Source: Cyclobacteriaceae bacterium (GTDB taxonomy: Bacteria > Bacteroidota > Bacteroidia > Cytophagales > Cyclobacteriaceae). Taken from it: DNA of 64,000 nucleotides. Shown in pieces: positions 1 to 8,564 of this stretch. Position numbers and translations under genes: made by a program. Position 1 is the first letter of the stretch, and every line of letters starts with the position of its first letter. The stretch spans positions 45,657 to 109,656 of the forward strand of contig PXCO01000403.1 of NCBI GenBank assembly GCA_003565295.1. The letters are read 5' to 3'. Under the pieces are notes generated by a model. It was not told the DNA's origin. It was given only the letters and a program-made list of their open reading frames with translations, and did no database searches.

Positions 1-78
1 TATATCATGAATTTTGGAGGGCCTACCATTGGGGCAATTTACTACTTATCCATCACCTTTGACGAATTGTTGAACTAA
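1..78 (+). CDS. C-terminal end of a probable outer-membrane protein (partial)
   Basis: The first 78 bases read as 25 open codons followed by TAA, and the SGNH hydrolase gene starts 14 nt later on the same strand. The tail has alternating hydrophobic residues and aromatics (IGAIYYLSITFDELLN), compatible with a final beta-strand of an outer-membrane barrel. In Bacteroidota, genes for OmpP1/FadL-type proteins often precede a lipoprotein SGNH hydrolase, so that is my guess. Only the last 25 residues are visible, so the family is inferred from context. Confidence 0.5.
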   Translation, partial: YIMNFGGPTIGAIYYLSITFDELLN

Positions 79-92
79 ATCCCCCCAAGAAA

Positions 93-1559
93 ATGAAGAC
101 CTTACATAAACTCTTTTTATTAGGCCTATTCTTTCTGGCCATATCCTGCCAATATGAGTTTCCCGAGGATTTAACCCCAGCCCCGGATTCAGGGGAGGCG
201 GACTTTTCCAAAATGGTGAGCATAGGATCTTCTATTACCGCAGGAGTGATGGATGGTGCTTTGTATAATAGGTCTCAGCGAAACTCCTTTGCGGTGATTT
301 TGTCCGAACAGCTAAAAGAAGTTGGCGGTGGTCCATTTAATTATCCCAACATCAATGCAGAGGTGGGATTCTTCGGCCCTGGGCCAGAGGGCCTGGTTTT
401 GGGAAGATTGATTTTGCGGGAGAACCCTAACACTGGTCAGATACTCCCAAACCCCATAGTGCCGGGCAATCCATACACCCCCTATGAAGGTGACAGGGCC
501 GCGTTAAACAATTTTGGTGTAAACCGAATCTCACTTGCAACTTCCATGATGCCAGAAGCTGGAGACATTTCGCAACCTCAGCATCCAGCTTTTAACCCTG
601 AATATGCAAGGTTTGCCAGTAATCCCGGCAATAGTACGCTGCTGGGTGATGCGGCCAATGCATTGGCAAATGACGGTACTTTTTTCACATTTTGGTTGGG
701 GAAAAATGATGTATTAGGGTATGCCCTTACAGGGGCGGCAAACCCTGCAATGCTGACTTCTGATGAAAACTTCACCCTTTGGTACAATTCGGCACTCAAC
801 ATGATGCTGGCAGCAAATCCAGATGCCAAGGGAGCTGTTGCCAATATTCCATCCATTAACGCGCTTCCCTATTTTAATTTAGTGCCCTGGAATGCAGTTC
901 CATTGAGTGCCGGGCAAGCTAATATAGCCAATCAAGGATTTCAAGAATACAATCAAGGGCTTGCCCAGGCGCATGCCTCAGGTTTGATTAGTGCCGAAGA
1001 ACAGGCACTAAGGACAGTGCAGTTTCAGCAGGGGCAAAATGGGTTTTTGATGGAGGATGAAACGCTTACTGACCTATCAGGTCTTGGTTTACCACCAATA
1101 CGACAGAGCAACTCCGATGACAGGGCCACACTGTTATTATCCCAGGTACTTGGCCAGCAGGTGGGGGGCAGTCCTACCGCAATCTATGGGGTATCGGTTC
1201 CTGTAGAAGATGAATATGTACTGATTCCCGCAGAACAGGAAGAAATAGCCAATAAAGTGGACAGTTTCAATGCCATAATACAAGCCGCCACCCAAAGCCA
1301 GTCCGATCGGTTGGTGCTAGTGGATATAAATGACCTCTTCAACAAGGTCTTACAGGGCTCCATTAGTGCCGGTGGCGTGCCTCTTACAGCCAGCATTGCA
1401 CCTCCCAATGGAGCTCTTTCTGTGGATGGGGTCCATCCCAATGCCAGGGGAAGTGCATTTATTGCCAACCATTTCATAGATGCCATCAATCAAAAATGGA
1501 ACGCAAATATTCCGAAGGCAAACCCAAACAATTTTATGGGAAATGATTTACCGAGATAA
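93..1559 (+). CDS. SGNH/GDSL-type hydrolase lipoprotein
   Basis: A 488-residue protein with a lipoprotein signal (hydrophobic stretch ending LAISC, lipidated Cys19). The SGNH blocks are readable: block I as G45-S46-S47-I48 (nucleophile Ser47), block III as G203-K204-N205-D206, and block V as D445-G-V-H448. Such proteins are esterases or lipases acting outside the cytoplasm; the substrate cannot be read. It is longer than the usual ~200-residue SGNH fold because of a large insert between blocks III and V. It follows the end of a probable outer-membrane protein gene by 14 nt, so the two are probably co-transcribed and may act together on lipid or hydrophobic substrates at the outer membrane (inference). 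Confidence 0.85.
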   Translation: MKTLHKLFLLGLFFLAISCQYEFPEDLTPAPDSGEADFSKMVSIGSSITAGVMDGALYNRSQRNSFAVILSEQLKEVGGGPFNYPNINAEVGFFGPGPEGLVLGRLILRENPNTGQILPNPIVPGNPYTPYEGDRAALNNFGVNRISLATSMMPEAGDISQPQHPAFNPEYARFASNPGNSTLLGDAANALANDGTFFTFWLGKNDVLGYALTGAANPAMLTSDENFTLWYNSALNMMLAANPDAKGAVANIPSINALPYFNLVPWNAVPLSAGQANIANQGFQEYNQGLAQAHASGLISAEEQALRTVQFQQGQNGFLMEDETLTDLSGLGLPPIRQSNSDDRATLLLSQVLGQQVGGSPTAIYGVSVPVEDEYVLIPAEQEEIANKVDSFNAIIQAATQSQSDRLVLVDINDLFNKVLQGSISAGGVPLTASIAPPNGALSVDGVHPNARGSAFIANHFIDAINQKWNANIPKANPNNFMGNDLPR

Positions 1560-1594
1560 GATAAACTTTGAAAATAAAAACATATCGGTAATTG

Positions 1595-2812
1595 TTAACC
1601 TATAAACTCCTGCTTTCTTTTCTCCCATACTTCCTCAATCTCCATTTTTTCGCTGTGCTCCGTGGCCATAAAGTCACGATTGGCCCGGCGTATGTTCATA
1701 AAACCCGAAACTTGACCCCAAATAAAGAGAGGAATTTTTGGAATAGCTGCCAGTACAGGGCCTGGAGTCCGGTTGATGAATAATATCAATATAAAACCCA
1801 ATCCAAAAAGGATCATGGCTCCCATCAAAAAGAAACACAATAAGGGAGCCAAAATAAGGGTGATTAAGAATAACAATGAACTCAATGCCACTAATATGAT
1901 CATAGGAGGCATAAGTATCACCACAGAGAAAAAAGCCAAGTTCCAATCCATGGTGAGGATTCCTTGAAAAAAGGCATTCAATGATTCCCTACAATGACGG
2001 AAATAACTGTTCAGCCACCGCCCCCTTTGCTTTCCAATCTGCTCAGATCGACTGATTTTTTCATCGAAAATGATGGCGGAAGCTGCATATGCAATACGTT
2101 TCCCTTTTCTTACCAATTGCAACTGCAAGGACTTATCCTCTGATACCACCACTCCTTTTTTCTCCAACTCCCTCATCTCCTTGGCCAGGTTTTCTTTATA
2201 GAGGGACCTTTCTATAGACATCCCCGAGCCTGCAATTGTGGAAGAGGACCCAAGGTAAAACGGGGTAGCTCTTACGGAGTAATCGTAATAATACTCTCCC
2301 AGGGCATCCAAAGCCGCGAAAGTGGAATCGATATTTTTTGCAATCCTTTTTCCCTGTACCACTTCAAAGCCCTGCGTATGCATTTTTGCCAATCGGGAGA
2401 GAAAGTGATGGGGCACCAGGTTGTCTGGGTCAAAAACCACTATATGTGTCACCTTTTCTTCCATGTGGCTGAGGGCATGGTGAAGTGAAGCTACCTTGCT
2501 ATTGAGTGGCCTTGTAGGAAGTAATATCTTCAGATTTTCAGCCTTTACCTGTATGGGTTGGCCATCACAGGCATCTGCCACAAGATAGATCGCATAGTGG
2601 GGATAATCCTGTTTCAATAATGCCCTAACCAAAGGCCATGCTATCTCAAGGTCTTTATAAGAGGTAACCACACAGGCAAAATATATGTCATTCCGGGAAG
2701 CAATATTTTTCCCTTTTTTTAACCTATGCATAAGTGTGGCCAAAAGAGCACTTATCAGTGGAAAAAGGAGATAAAATATGCAGGCGTACACCAATACCTT
2801 AAGAACTATCAA
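1595..2812 (-). CDS. Processive-type family 2 glycosyltransferase, membrane protein
   Basis: A 405-residue family 2 glycosyltransferase. An N-terminal membrane segment (about residues 1-25) precedes the GT-A domain, which holds a DPD motif (128-130), an acidic ED pair (225-226) and QRGRW (262-266), the Q-x-x-R-W signature of processive enzymes of the cellulose/hyaluronan-synthase type. Several membrane segments follow (about 290-370). It would move sugars from nucleotide-sugar donors onto a growing polysaccharide at the inner membrane; donor and product are unknown. It is convergent with the SGNH hydrolase gene (35 nt apart) and divergent from the next glycosyltransferase, in what looks like an exopolysaccharide region. 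Confidence 0.85.
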   Translation of the reverse strand: MIVLKVLVYACIFYLLFPLISALLATLMHRLKKGKNIASRNDIYFACVVTSYKDLEIAWPLVRALLKQDYPHYAIYLVADACDGQPIQVKAENLKILLPTRPLNSKVASLHHALSHMEEKVTHIVVFDPDNLVPHHFLSRLAKMHTQGFEVVQGKRIAKNIDSTFAALDALGEYYYDYSVRATPFYLGSSSTIAGSGMSIERSLYKENLAKEMRELEKKGVVVSEDKSLQLQLVRKGKRIAYAASAIIFDEKISRSEQIGKQRGRWLNSYFRHCRESLNAFFQGILTMDWNLAFFSVVILMPPMIILVALSSLLFLITLILAPLLCFFLMGAMILFGLGFILILFINRTPGPVLAAIPKIPLFIWGQVSGFMNIRRANRDFMATEHSEKMEIEEVWEKRKQEFIG

Positions 2813-2917
2813 GGAAATAAAAATTTTAGTTGCAATAATGGGTTCAAAATAACAAAATTATACTGCTTATTCCCTATTTTTAGCTGATTTTTATTTACTT
2901 CATATACAACTTACAGC

Positions 2918-4147
2918 ATGAAGGAATTTAAGGAGCTGCCCTTGGTTATGATAAGCATGTCTCGATGGGATGGGGATTTTTCTTCTGCTTCATGGTCTTT
3001 GGCCAAGACCTTTGCAAAGGAACAACCGGTTATTTATGTGGATTATCCCTTTACGATCCTGGACTTTTGGCGGGAAAGGCACCTACCTGGTGTAAAAGCA
3101 AGAAAGGAGGCGCTACTATACAAAAAAGGGGCCTTAAAAAGATTGTCCCAATATCCTGGTGAGCTTTATGCACTCACCCCACCTTTGATGCTACCCGTAA
3201 ATTGGCTCCCACAAGGTAATATTTACAGGCTCTTTGCTTCTATCAATGACCACCGCCTTGCTCATTCCATTAATCGCTCTTTAAAGGAACTGGGGTTTGA
3301 TCAATGTATATTTTTTAATTCATTCAACCCCCTATATCTTTCGCAACCATATGGGAAAATTAATTACCAGTCTTATATCTACCAATCCAGGGACAATATA
3401 CGGTGGTTGGAACCTTATTTAAGAAAACATGGAGCCGAAGCGGAAATTAATGCGATCCAGCAGTCCGATATGAGCATCGCCACGTCCCGCCAACTACAGA
3501 AAGAACTCAGTCTACTTTCGGGAAAGGAGGTGGCTTTTGTACCAAATGCCGCAGACTTCGACAATTTTCAAAAAGCCTTTAGCGATGAACTCCCTGTTCC
3601 AGAAGACATTAAGAGCATTCCGTATCCTAAGATAGGCTATACAGGAAACATTTGCCATAGGTTGGATTATGAGCTGATCCAAGCCATTTGTAAGGCTCAT
3701 CCTGAAAAAAACATCGTGATGGTAGGACCAAGAAATCATTGGGATAGCACTACCATTAATTTGGATGAAATTGATAATTTGCACTTTGTTGGCCCTAAAA
3801 GTATAGAGCAACTCCCCTATTACCTCGCCCATTTTGAGGTGCTCATTCTTCCATTTTTATGTAATGAGGTGACCAAAAGCATTTATCCCCTCAAAATCAA
3901 CGAATACCTGGCCTCTGGAAAACCGGTAGTTGCCACTCCCTTTTCTGAAGACATCAAGGGCTTTAAAGAGGTTATCTTACTGGCAAGCACGAAAAAGGAG
4001 TTTATTAAGGCCATTGAAGAAAGCATTTCCCAGGATAGCCCGGAAAAAAAAGAAGAAAGATATATGACAGCCGCAAGAAACACCTGGGATCACCGGGTGC
4101 AACAAATCATAAGTTCACTTGAAAAAACCGGAATATATCAGGGTTGA
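2918..4147 (+). CDS. Glycosyltransferase, GT-B fold (group 1-like)
   Basis: A 409-residue soluble glycosyltransferase. The C-terminal half has the donor-binding pattern of group 1 enzymes: IGYTGNICHRLDYEL near residue 240, then LPYYLAHFEVLILPF, and finally IYPLKINEYLASGKPVV around 325-340, where the glutamates contact the nucleotide sugar. The N-terminal half is poorly conserved, as usual for the acceptor domain. It lies between a family 2 glycosyltransferase and a sugar-transferase gene, which supports a role in assembling a surface polysaccharide. The stop codon is only 2 nt from the convergent stop of the sugar transferase. The sugar specificity is not readable. Confidence 0.8.
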   Translation: MKEFKELPLVMISMSRWDGDFSSASWSLAKTFAKEQPVIYVDYPFTILDFWRERHLPGVKARKEALLYKKGALKRLSQYPGELYALTPPLMLPVNWLPQGNIYRLFASINDHRLAHSINRSLKELGFDQCIFFNSFNPLYLSQPYGKINYQSYIYQSRDNIRWLEPYLRKHGAEAEINAIQQSDMSIATSRQLQKELSLLSGKEVAFVPNAADFDNFQKAFSDELPVPEDIKSIPYPKIGYTGNICHRLDYELIQAICKAHPEKNIVMVGPRNHWDSTTINLDEIDNLHFVGPKSIEQLPYYLAHFEVLILPFLCNEVTKSIYPLKINEYLASGKPVVATPFSEDIKGFKEVILLASTKKEFIKAIEESISQDSPEKKEERYMTAARNTWDHRVQQIISSLEKTGIYQG

Positions 4148-4149
4148 GA

Positions 4150-5352
4150 TCAGACATTTTCACTTTGAAAAAGTGCGGGAATAGTCCTAAGTATAATCTT
4201 GAAATCAAACCATATGCTGAAGTTTTTCACATAATCGTTGTCCAAACTCAACCGTTGATCTTCGGACATCTCTCCCCTGCCTCTTTTTTCCACCTGCCAA
4301 AGCCCTGTAATACCGGCGGGGCCTAAGAAGCGTAAAGAATATTTATCCGTAGTGATTTTTTCTGCTTCATATAAGGGCAACGGACGATTCCCAACTAAAG
4401 ACATATCCCCTTTGAGCACGTTCCATAGTTGGGGCAACTCGTCTATACTTGTGTTTCGTATAAACTTGCCCACCTTTGTAACCCGCGGATCATCTTGAAT
4501 CTTGATAAATGCAGCATCCTTGTTGGTGGCCTTTTGGGCCTTATAGATTTTTTCGCATACCATTTGGTTGTCATCATACAGTGGCTGGAGACATCCTCCT
4601 CCCGCTTGCTCGCACCATTCACATAACTCCCTTACTGCAATTACTGTGGGGGTAGATTTAGAATCTGCCTCATTGCTGTATTGATTCAGGTGTTTTAATT
4701 GTTGTAACTTGGCATCGGCCCCTGTATACATGGATCTAAGTTTGTAAAACTTGAAAATGGTGTAGCCTGTCCCCACCCTGTAAGAATAATAAAATATGGG
4801 ACCTTTGGATTCCAATCTTATCATTATCCCAATTACCAATAATAATGGGGATAAAAGGATCAAAGCCAGACCAGATCCTATGATATCGATCAATCGCTTT
4901 AAAATTGGTATTTTATAGGGTTTTAACTCAAAATCAGATCCCCCCGGCTTTTTAGTAAATGCACTAGCGTGCTTCAGCGTGAAATCAATCCTTTCCCTAA
5001 CAGGCTCCTTTTTGATTGGGCGAGTAAAATAATCTGTTATCCCGGCATTTAAACATTCTTTTGCGGCTTTATAATCTACATTGGAAGCAATAAGAAAGAA
5101 AGGAATATGTCCAAAACCCAATTCTGATATGGTTTTTTTCAAAGGCAGCCCATGGACATCCCTTACTGCGGCGGAACTTAGTATGAAATCAGGCTTAATC
5201 TTTTTTTTAACTAAAGCATTGTACAGTAATACCCCATTTGTGAAATTCACCAGAACACAAATACCTTCCAAAACCTCGCTAACTTCCTGAATTAATTTAA
5301 CATCCTCAGCCACCAGTACAGCAACAGGTGTTTTTGGTGAATTTTTTCCCAT
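4150..5352 (-). CDS. Pseudo-receiver domain fused to a bacterial sugar transferase (undecaprenyl-phosphate sugar phosphotransferase type)
   Basis: A 400-residue fusion. Residues ~9-135 have the layout of a CheY-like receiver with the acidic pair E16-D17 and Ser90, but the phospho-acceptor position in DFILSSAAVRD is Ser60 and the conserved lysine is Arg111, so phosphorylation is not expected. Residues ~147-400 form a bacterial sugar transferase: a membrane hairpin (~154-178), KFYKLRSM, IDELPQLWNVLKGDMSLVGNRP and GITGLWQV. This family links the first sugar phosphate to undecaprenyl phosphate to start exopolysaccharide synthesis. An insert (~215-280) carries four cysteines (244, 247, 254, 266) that might bind metal. 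It starts directly after the stop codon of an intact receiver protein with no gap, pointing to translational coupling and possibly to control of the enzyme by that receiver (inference). Confidence 0.85.
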   Translation of the reverse strand: MGKNSPKTPVAVLVAEDVKLIQEVSEVLEGICVLVNFTNGVLLYNALVKKKIKPDFILSSAAVRDVHGLPLKKTISELGFGHIPFFLIASNVDYKAAKECLNAGITDYFTRPIKKEPVRERIDFTLKHASAFTKKPGGSDFELKPYKIPILKRLIDIIGSGLALILLSPLLLVIGIMIRLESKGPIFYYSYRVGTGYTIFKFYKLRSMYTGADAKLQQLKHLNQYSNEADSKSTPTVIAVRELCEWCEQAGGGCLQPLYDDNQMVCEKIYKAQKATNKDAAFIKIQDDPRVTKVGKFIRNTSIDELPQLWNVLKGDMSLVGNRPLPLYEAEKITTDKYSLRFLGPAGITGLWQVEKRGRGEMSEDQRLSLDNDYVKNFSIWFDFKIILRTIPALFQSENV

Positions 5353-5748
5353 TTAGACGAAAGCAATTTTGCCAACTCTTCTTAAAATAGAATTAATCCT
5401 CGCTTCCAACTCTTTAGGATTAAAGGGTTTAACCATAAAATCATCTGCACCTGCATTTAGGATCTGAATTTTTTTCTCCGACGACTCTGTAGCAGAAAGC
5501 ATGATTACTGGTATGGAAGAAAAGAATCCGCTGGAATTTAAAAACTTCACAAAACTCTCGCCGTCTATTTCTGGCATATTAAGGTCACAAATAATCACAT
5601 CGGGGATATTTCCTTCCTGCATCCAGGAAATAGCGTCCTCGGGCTTATTATACACCTTAACCTCAAATTTTTCCTTAAAATAATGCTGGATGATTAGCAA
5701 AACTGAAGGTTCGTCATCGATAGCCAAAATTTTTAATTCTGGTTTCAT
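5353..5748 (-). CDS. Single-domain response regulator (CheY-like)
   Basis: A 131-residue protein consisting of one receiver domain with no output domain. All active-site elements are present: the acidic pair in AIDDEP, the phospho-acceptor Asp in IICDLNMPEIDG, Ser/Thr in IMLSATES and Lys in FMVKPFNP. It is the first gene of a two-gene minus-strand operon; its TAA directly abuts the ATG of the pseudo-receiver/sugar-transferase gene. No histidine kinase is adjacent, so the phosphodonor is unknown. The context suggests it links a signal to the start of exopolysaccharide synthesis, perhaps by protein-protein contact with the pseudo-receiver. A -7-like box (TATCTTTG on the minus strand, 5787-5794) lies about 40 nt upstream, but no TTG is found at the right spacing. 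Confidence 0.9.
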   Translation of the reverse strand: MKPELKILAIDDEPSVLLIIQHYFKEKFEVKVYNKPEDAISWMQEGNIPDVIICDLNMPEIDGESFVKFLNSSGFFSSIPVIMLSATESSEKKIQILNAGADDFMVKPFNPKELEARINSILRRVGKIAFV

Positions 5749-6143
5749 AGCTGTTACTTCTCAGGTGACAAAACAATTATATCTTTCAAAGATAAATGAG
5801 TTTTTCCATAAATTACTCAGAAAATTAAATTTTCTCAAAATAAATCAAAATATCTAGCCCTGAAAATAGTATAGATAGTATTTATTTTAATAAAATACAA
5901 AATATATATCATGAAACACGTTTTCACATTCATAAATCGCGGCGGGATAAAGTGTATACCCTTTTGAATTCAATTCCGAGAGTCATGCTCGATTTCATGC
6001 AACCACTTTTTTTGCCTTCAAAAATTCAAACTAAAAATGATTGCCATTGTAACATTAACCCCCCCATATCAAAAATTTGGATGGATTTATGAAATTTGAT
6101 TGTACATTTAGGGATTATTAATTTATAAAACCGAAAACCACCT
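5749..6143. other. Intergenic region between divergent genes
   Basis: AT-rich 395-bp spacer between the response regulator (-) and the NIPSNAP gene (+). It holds a weak promoter candidate for each gene and, at 5981-5998, an 18-bp piece (GTCATGCTCGATTTCATG) matching one end of the dispersed intergenic repeat found at 21157, 51000 and 63900. I see no open reading frame or RNA gene. Confidence 0.6.
6077..6110 (+). promoter_or_regulatory. Candidate Bacteroidota-type promoter for the NIPSNAP gene
   Basis: TTG at 6077-6079 and TACATTTA at 6103-6110, 23 nt apart. The second box differs from TAnnTTTG only in its last base and the spacing is at the long end of the known range. The gene starts 34 nt downstream. 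Confidence 0.3.
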
Positions 6144-6923
6144 ATGAAAACCCAGATTTTACCAGTATTATTATTTGCATTATTGTTTTGTGTGATTCAA
6201 GTACATGCCCAATCAGGGAAAAGGGAATTGTACGAATTAAAAACATATCACATCAAGAATACGGAGCAAGAAAAAATGCTCGATGAATACCTGCAAAAAG
6301 CTTATATCCCTGCTGCTAACCGACAGGGCATTAAAAAAGTGGGGGTATTTAAGCCCAGGCCCACAGAAAAGGATGCAGGAAAAAAAGTATACGTTTTCAC
6401 ACCTTTTAAAAATCAAAAAGCGTATTTTGATTTTGAAAATAAGCTGATAAAGGATAGTAAATATCAATCCGATGGCAAGAACTATATTCATGCCGCCCAT
6501 GATAACCCTCCTTTTGAGCGCATAGAAACTGCCCTTTTGTTGGCTTTTTCAGGGATGCCTACCTTTCAGGAATCCGGTGTAACCGGACCCAAAAAAGATC
6601 GGGTTTATGAACTAAGGAGCTATGAAGCAGCTACGGAAAGACTTTATCGGCAAAAAGTCAAGATGTTTAACCAGGGAGAAATCGACATCTTCGATAAGCT
6701 CAATTTTAATCATGTTTTCTATGCTGAAACCCTGGCCGGTGCAAACATGCCCAACTTGATGTACATGACCACCTTTGAAAACATGGACAAAAGAAATGAA
6801 CTGTGGAAAGCCTTCGGTGTGGATCCCGACTGGGAGGCTATGAAAAACTTGGAAGAATACAAAAACACCGTCTCAAAAAATGATACTCGCTTACTTTACC
6901 CAGAGGAATATTCTCAGTTGTAA
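6144..6923 (+). CDS. Secreted NIPSNAP-family protein
   Basis: A 259-residue protein with a cleavable signal peptide (first ~23 residues, ending VHAQS). The mature part has two NIPSNAP-like modules of ferredoxin-like fold: one starting at RELYELKTYHIKN and one at RVYELRSYEAATERLYRQK, the latter ending in a DPDWEAMK segment typical of the family. In Bacteroidota these paired-domain proteins are exported and of unknown biochemical role; some lie beside sugar-catabolism genes. It is a single-gene unit, divergent from the response-regulator operon, and its 3' side faces the acetyltransferase pseudogene. Confidence 0.8.
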   Translation: MKTQILPVLLFALLFCVIQVHAQSGKRELYELKTYHIKNTEQEKMLDEYLQKAYIPAANRQGIKKVGVFKPRPTEKDAGKKVYVFTPFKNQKAYFDFENKLIKDSKYQSDGKNYIHAAHDNPPFERIETALLLAFSGMPTFQESGVTGPKKDRVYELRSYEAATERLYRQKVKMFNQGEIDIFDKLNFNHVFYAETLAGANMPNLMYMTTFENMDKRNELWKAFGVDPDWEAMKNLEEYKNTVSKNDTRLLYPEEYSQL

Positions 6924-6950
6924 GTAAGCAAGAATTCTACAAATCAACAC

Positions 6951-7017
6951 GGAGGGTTGTCATGATGATTCCTACCCTTGCCACTTTTCAGGCATTTTTG
7001 AACCATGACAGCCCTCC
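6951..7017. repeat. Inverted repeat, 14-bp arms
   Basis: GGAGGGTTGTCATG (6951-6964) and CATGACAGCCCTCC (7004-7017) pair along 14 bp with one G-U wobble around a 39-nt loop. It lies 27 nt after the NIPSNAP stop codon and just beyond the end of the acetyltransferase remnant on the other strand. No T-run follows directly, so it is not a typical terminator; it could be an mRNA-stabilising hairpin or a repeat remnant. Confidence 0.5.
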
Positions 7018-7020
7018 TAT

Positions 7021-7320
7021 CTAATTAAAAGTTTTTTCTTTCTTAATCCATTTTTCAAACTTTAATATAGAGTGATTTCCTATGTGTGAAATAGCCAATT
7101 TTAACTTTTTCATGGAAAAGATCAATGCGTTCTCCACTACATTAAGAAAAGATAGGAACACCCAGTCGGTGATGGTAAACCCAGGTCAGTCAGCATGTTG
7201 TAAGGGGCAGTAAACGGCGGCACAGGTACCTGGTGTGTTCACCATCAAAGCAATGGTCATGCCCCTCAACACATCCAAGGATGTACCTGTCACTGGGGAA
7301 AGGAACTGTTTTTGAGGCAT
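7021..7320 (-). pseudogene. Remnant of a second NagX/HGSNAT-like acetyltransferase gene (N-terminal part)
   Basis: Reading the minus strand from ATG at 7320 gives 99 codons with one in-frame TGA (7186-7188) and a final TAG (7021-7023). The translation keeps the family's N-terminal signature: [19 protein letters not shown], then VYCPLQHAD followed by the TGA where homologues have Trp, then PGFTITDWVFLSFL and NALIFSMKKLKLA. This matches the start of COG4299/DUF5009-type N-acetyltransferases (the SLDVFRG...HADW.G.T.TDLVFP pattern), but the remaining ~270 residues are gone. It begins 20 nt after the GH20-like gene ends, on the same strand, so it was probably once in that operon. It differs clearly from the intact paralogue at 8777-9997, so it is not a recent duplicate. 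Confidence 0.75.
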
Positions 7321-7339
7321 AACCTTGTGAGACTATAGC

Positions 7340-8437
7340 CTATTTTACTTCATTGAATACCTGTAAGTAAGTGACCCAGGGCTGCTCAAGATTCTCTGAT
7401 TTTGAGGGGTCAGTTCTATATTCTTCTAAACCGTCCAAAAATGTATCCACCCCAGACCAAACCGTCACCATTACTCCCTGGAATTTTTCCTTCATCTCAG
7501 GTGTGTTGTGCATGCGGAAGGTATTCATGTCTGCCACTTGCTTCACCCCTACTTCTGGTTTGTTCCAAGAACAAGAGATCACATCCAAGCCCTTGGCAGC
7601 AAAAATCACAGGGGTATGTAACGGCCTGTTGTAATGCCAGTCACAGATCATCACTTCTTTGGGAATCAAATCAATCGCCTTGTGGGTATTGTTCATACTC
7701 CCTTCCCACATGCCTATACCTGTACGTTTACCGTCTAATAGCCTGTCCCCCCAGATCCAAAGCCGCCTATCCTGCATTTTTAGGTGGGTCTGAATTTTGG
7801 TAACCTCACCAGCAAATAGTTCTGCTTTATCCAATCCTCCGCATCTGGGGCATTTGTCATCGCCTATATAAAAGACCTCGTCCATACCCGCATGAAAATC
7901 CTTTGCTTCAAAAGCCTCACATAATTCGTCCACCAAGGCAAATACTACTTCATGTACCTCCGGGTGCAATGGACAGTAACTTTTGCAATACAAACCGTCT
8001 TCATTGGGCCATTCATAGTTTTCAGGCATTTCCACATGTGGAGTCTCATCAAACTCCGGGTAATGTACCAATAAATTCCCCAAGGTACCCGCCCAGGACT
8101 GATGGCCTAATAGGTTGATCTGGGGCACCAATTTGATGCCATGTTTATCGGCGGCTTTTTTAAGCTTTTCTATGTCCTCTATCCGCAAAGGGTTATCGTC
8201 ACTTAATTCAGGATGAGACTGATAGTCAAAGTTAAAATCAACCCTCAATACCAGGGTATTTACACCTCTTGGCCCCAAATCCTCTTCCATAAATTCTACA
8301 AACCGGTCCACACTCTTCACACTCGGGGCGGCAATGGCGAAACCTTTAACTGGAAAGTCCTGCGGAAAAACTGGTTGGCTAAATGTAAATGCTGAACATA
8401 GAATTAATAATGGAACAATCAATCTTTTCATTTTCAT
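7340..8437 (-). CDS. Exported GH20-like glycoside hydrolase
   Basis: Read from ATG 8437, this is a 365-residue protein with a signal peptide (MKMKRLIVPLLILC...). The open frame extends further upstream, but the extra N-terminus is basic and unlike a signal peptide, so I chose this start (ATG 8431 is also possible). The body is a TIM barrel resembling family 20 beta-N-acetylhexosaminidases: the general-acid Asp-Glu pair sits in HAGMDEVFYIGDD (about D186-E187), followed by CPRCGG, and barrel strands such as IKLVPQINLLGHQ and RLWIWGDRLL are visible. It lacks the usual N-terminal GH20 domain, so substrate specificity is uncertain. It lies downstream of an operon with an acetyltransferase and a ROK kinase, suggesting use of N-acetylated amino sugars outside the cytoplasm. 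Confidence 0.8.
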   Translation of the reverse strand: MKMKRLIVPLLILCSAFTFSQPVFPQDFPVKGFAIAAPSVKSVDRFVEFMEEDLGPRGVNTLVLRVDFNFDYQSHPELSDDNPLRIEDIEKLKKAADKHGIKLVPQINLLGHQSWAGTLGNLLVHYPEFDETPHVEMPENYEWPNEDGLYCKSYCPLHPEVHEVVFALVDELCEAFEAKDFHAGMDEVFYIGDDKCPRCGGLDKAELFAGEVTKIQTHLKMQDRRLWIWGDRLLDGKRTGIGMWEGSMNNTHKAIDLIPKEVMICDWHYNRPLHTPVIFAAKGLDVISCSWNKPEVGVKQVADMNTFRMHNTPEMKEKFQGVMVTVWSGVDTFLDGLEEYRTDPSKSENLEQPWVTYLQVFNEVK

Positions 8438-8564
8438 CTTGATTAGGGTTGGGTGACACTTAAGAATTATCATTGAATGTGATGAAAATTTTCGAATTTT
8501 AAAAACCTTGACTTTCTTTTTCCATGACTGGAAAAAACGAATTCCTCCTGGCCTGTTCAAGGAA

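Noticed and set aside
7209..7221. A 13-base match (AGTAAACGGCGGC) to a conserved stretch of 23S rRNA
   Set aside because: It is too short, and the region is explained by the minus-strand acetyltransferase remnant, where it encodes part of CAAVYC.
8438..8560. N-terminal extension of the GH20-like frame
   Set aside because: The extra residues are basic and lack signal-peptide features; the in-frame ATG at 8437 gives a proper signal peptide.
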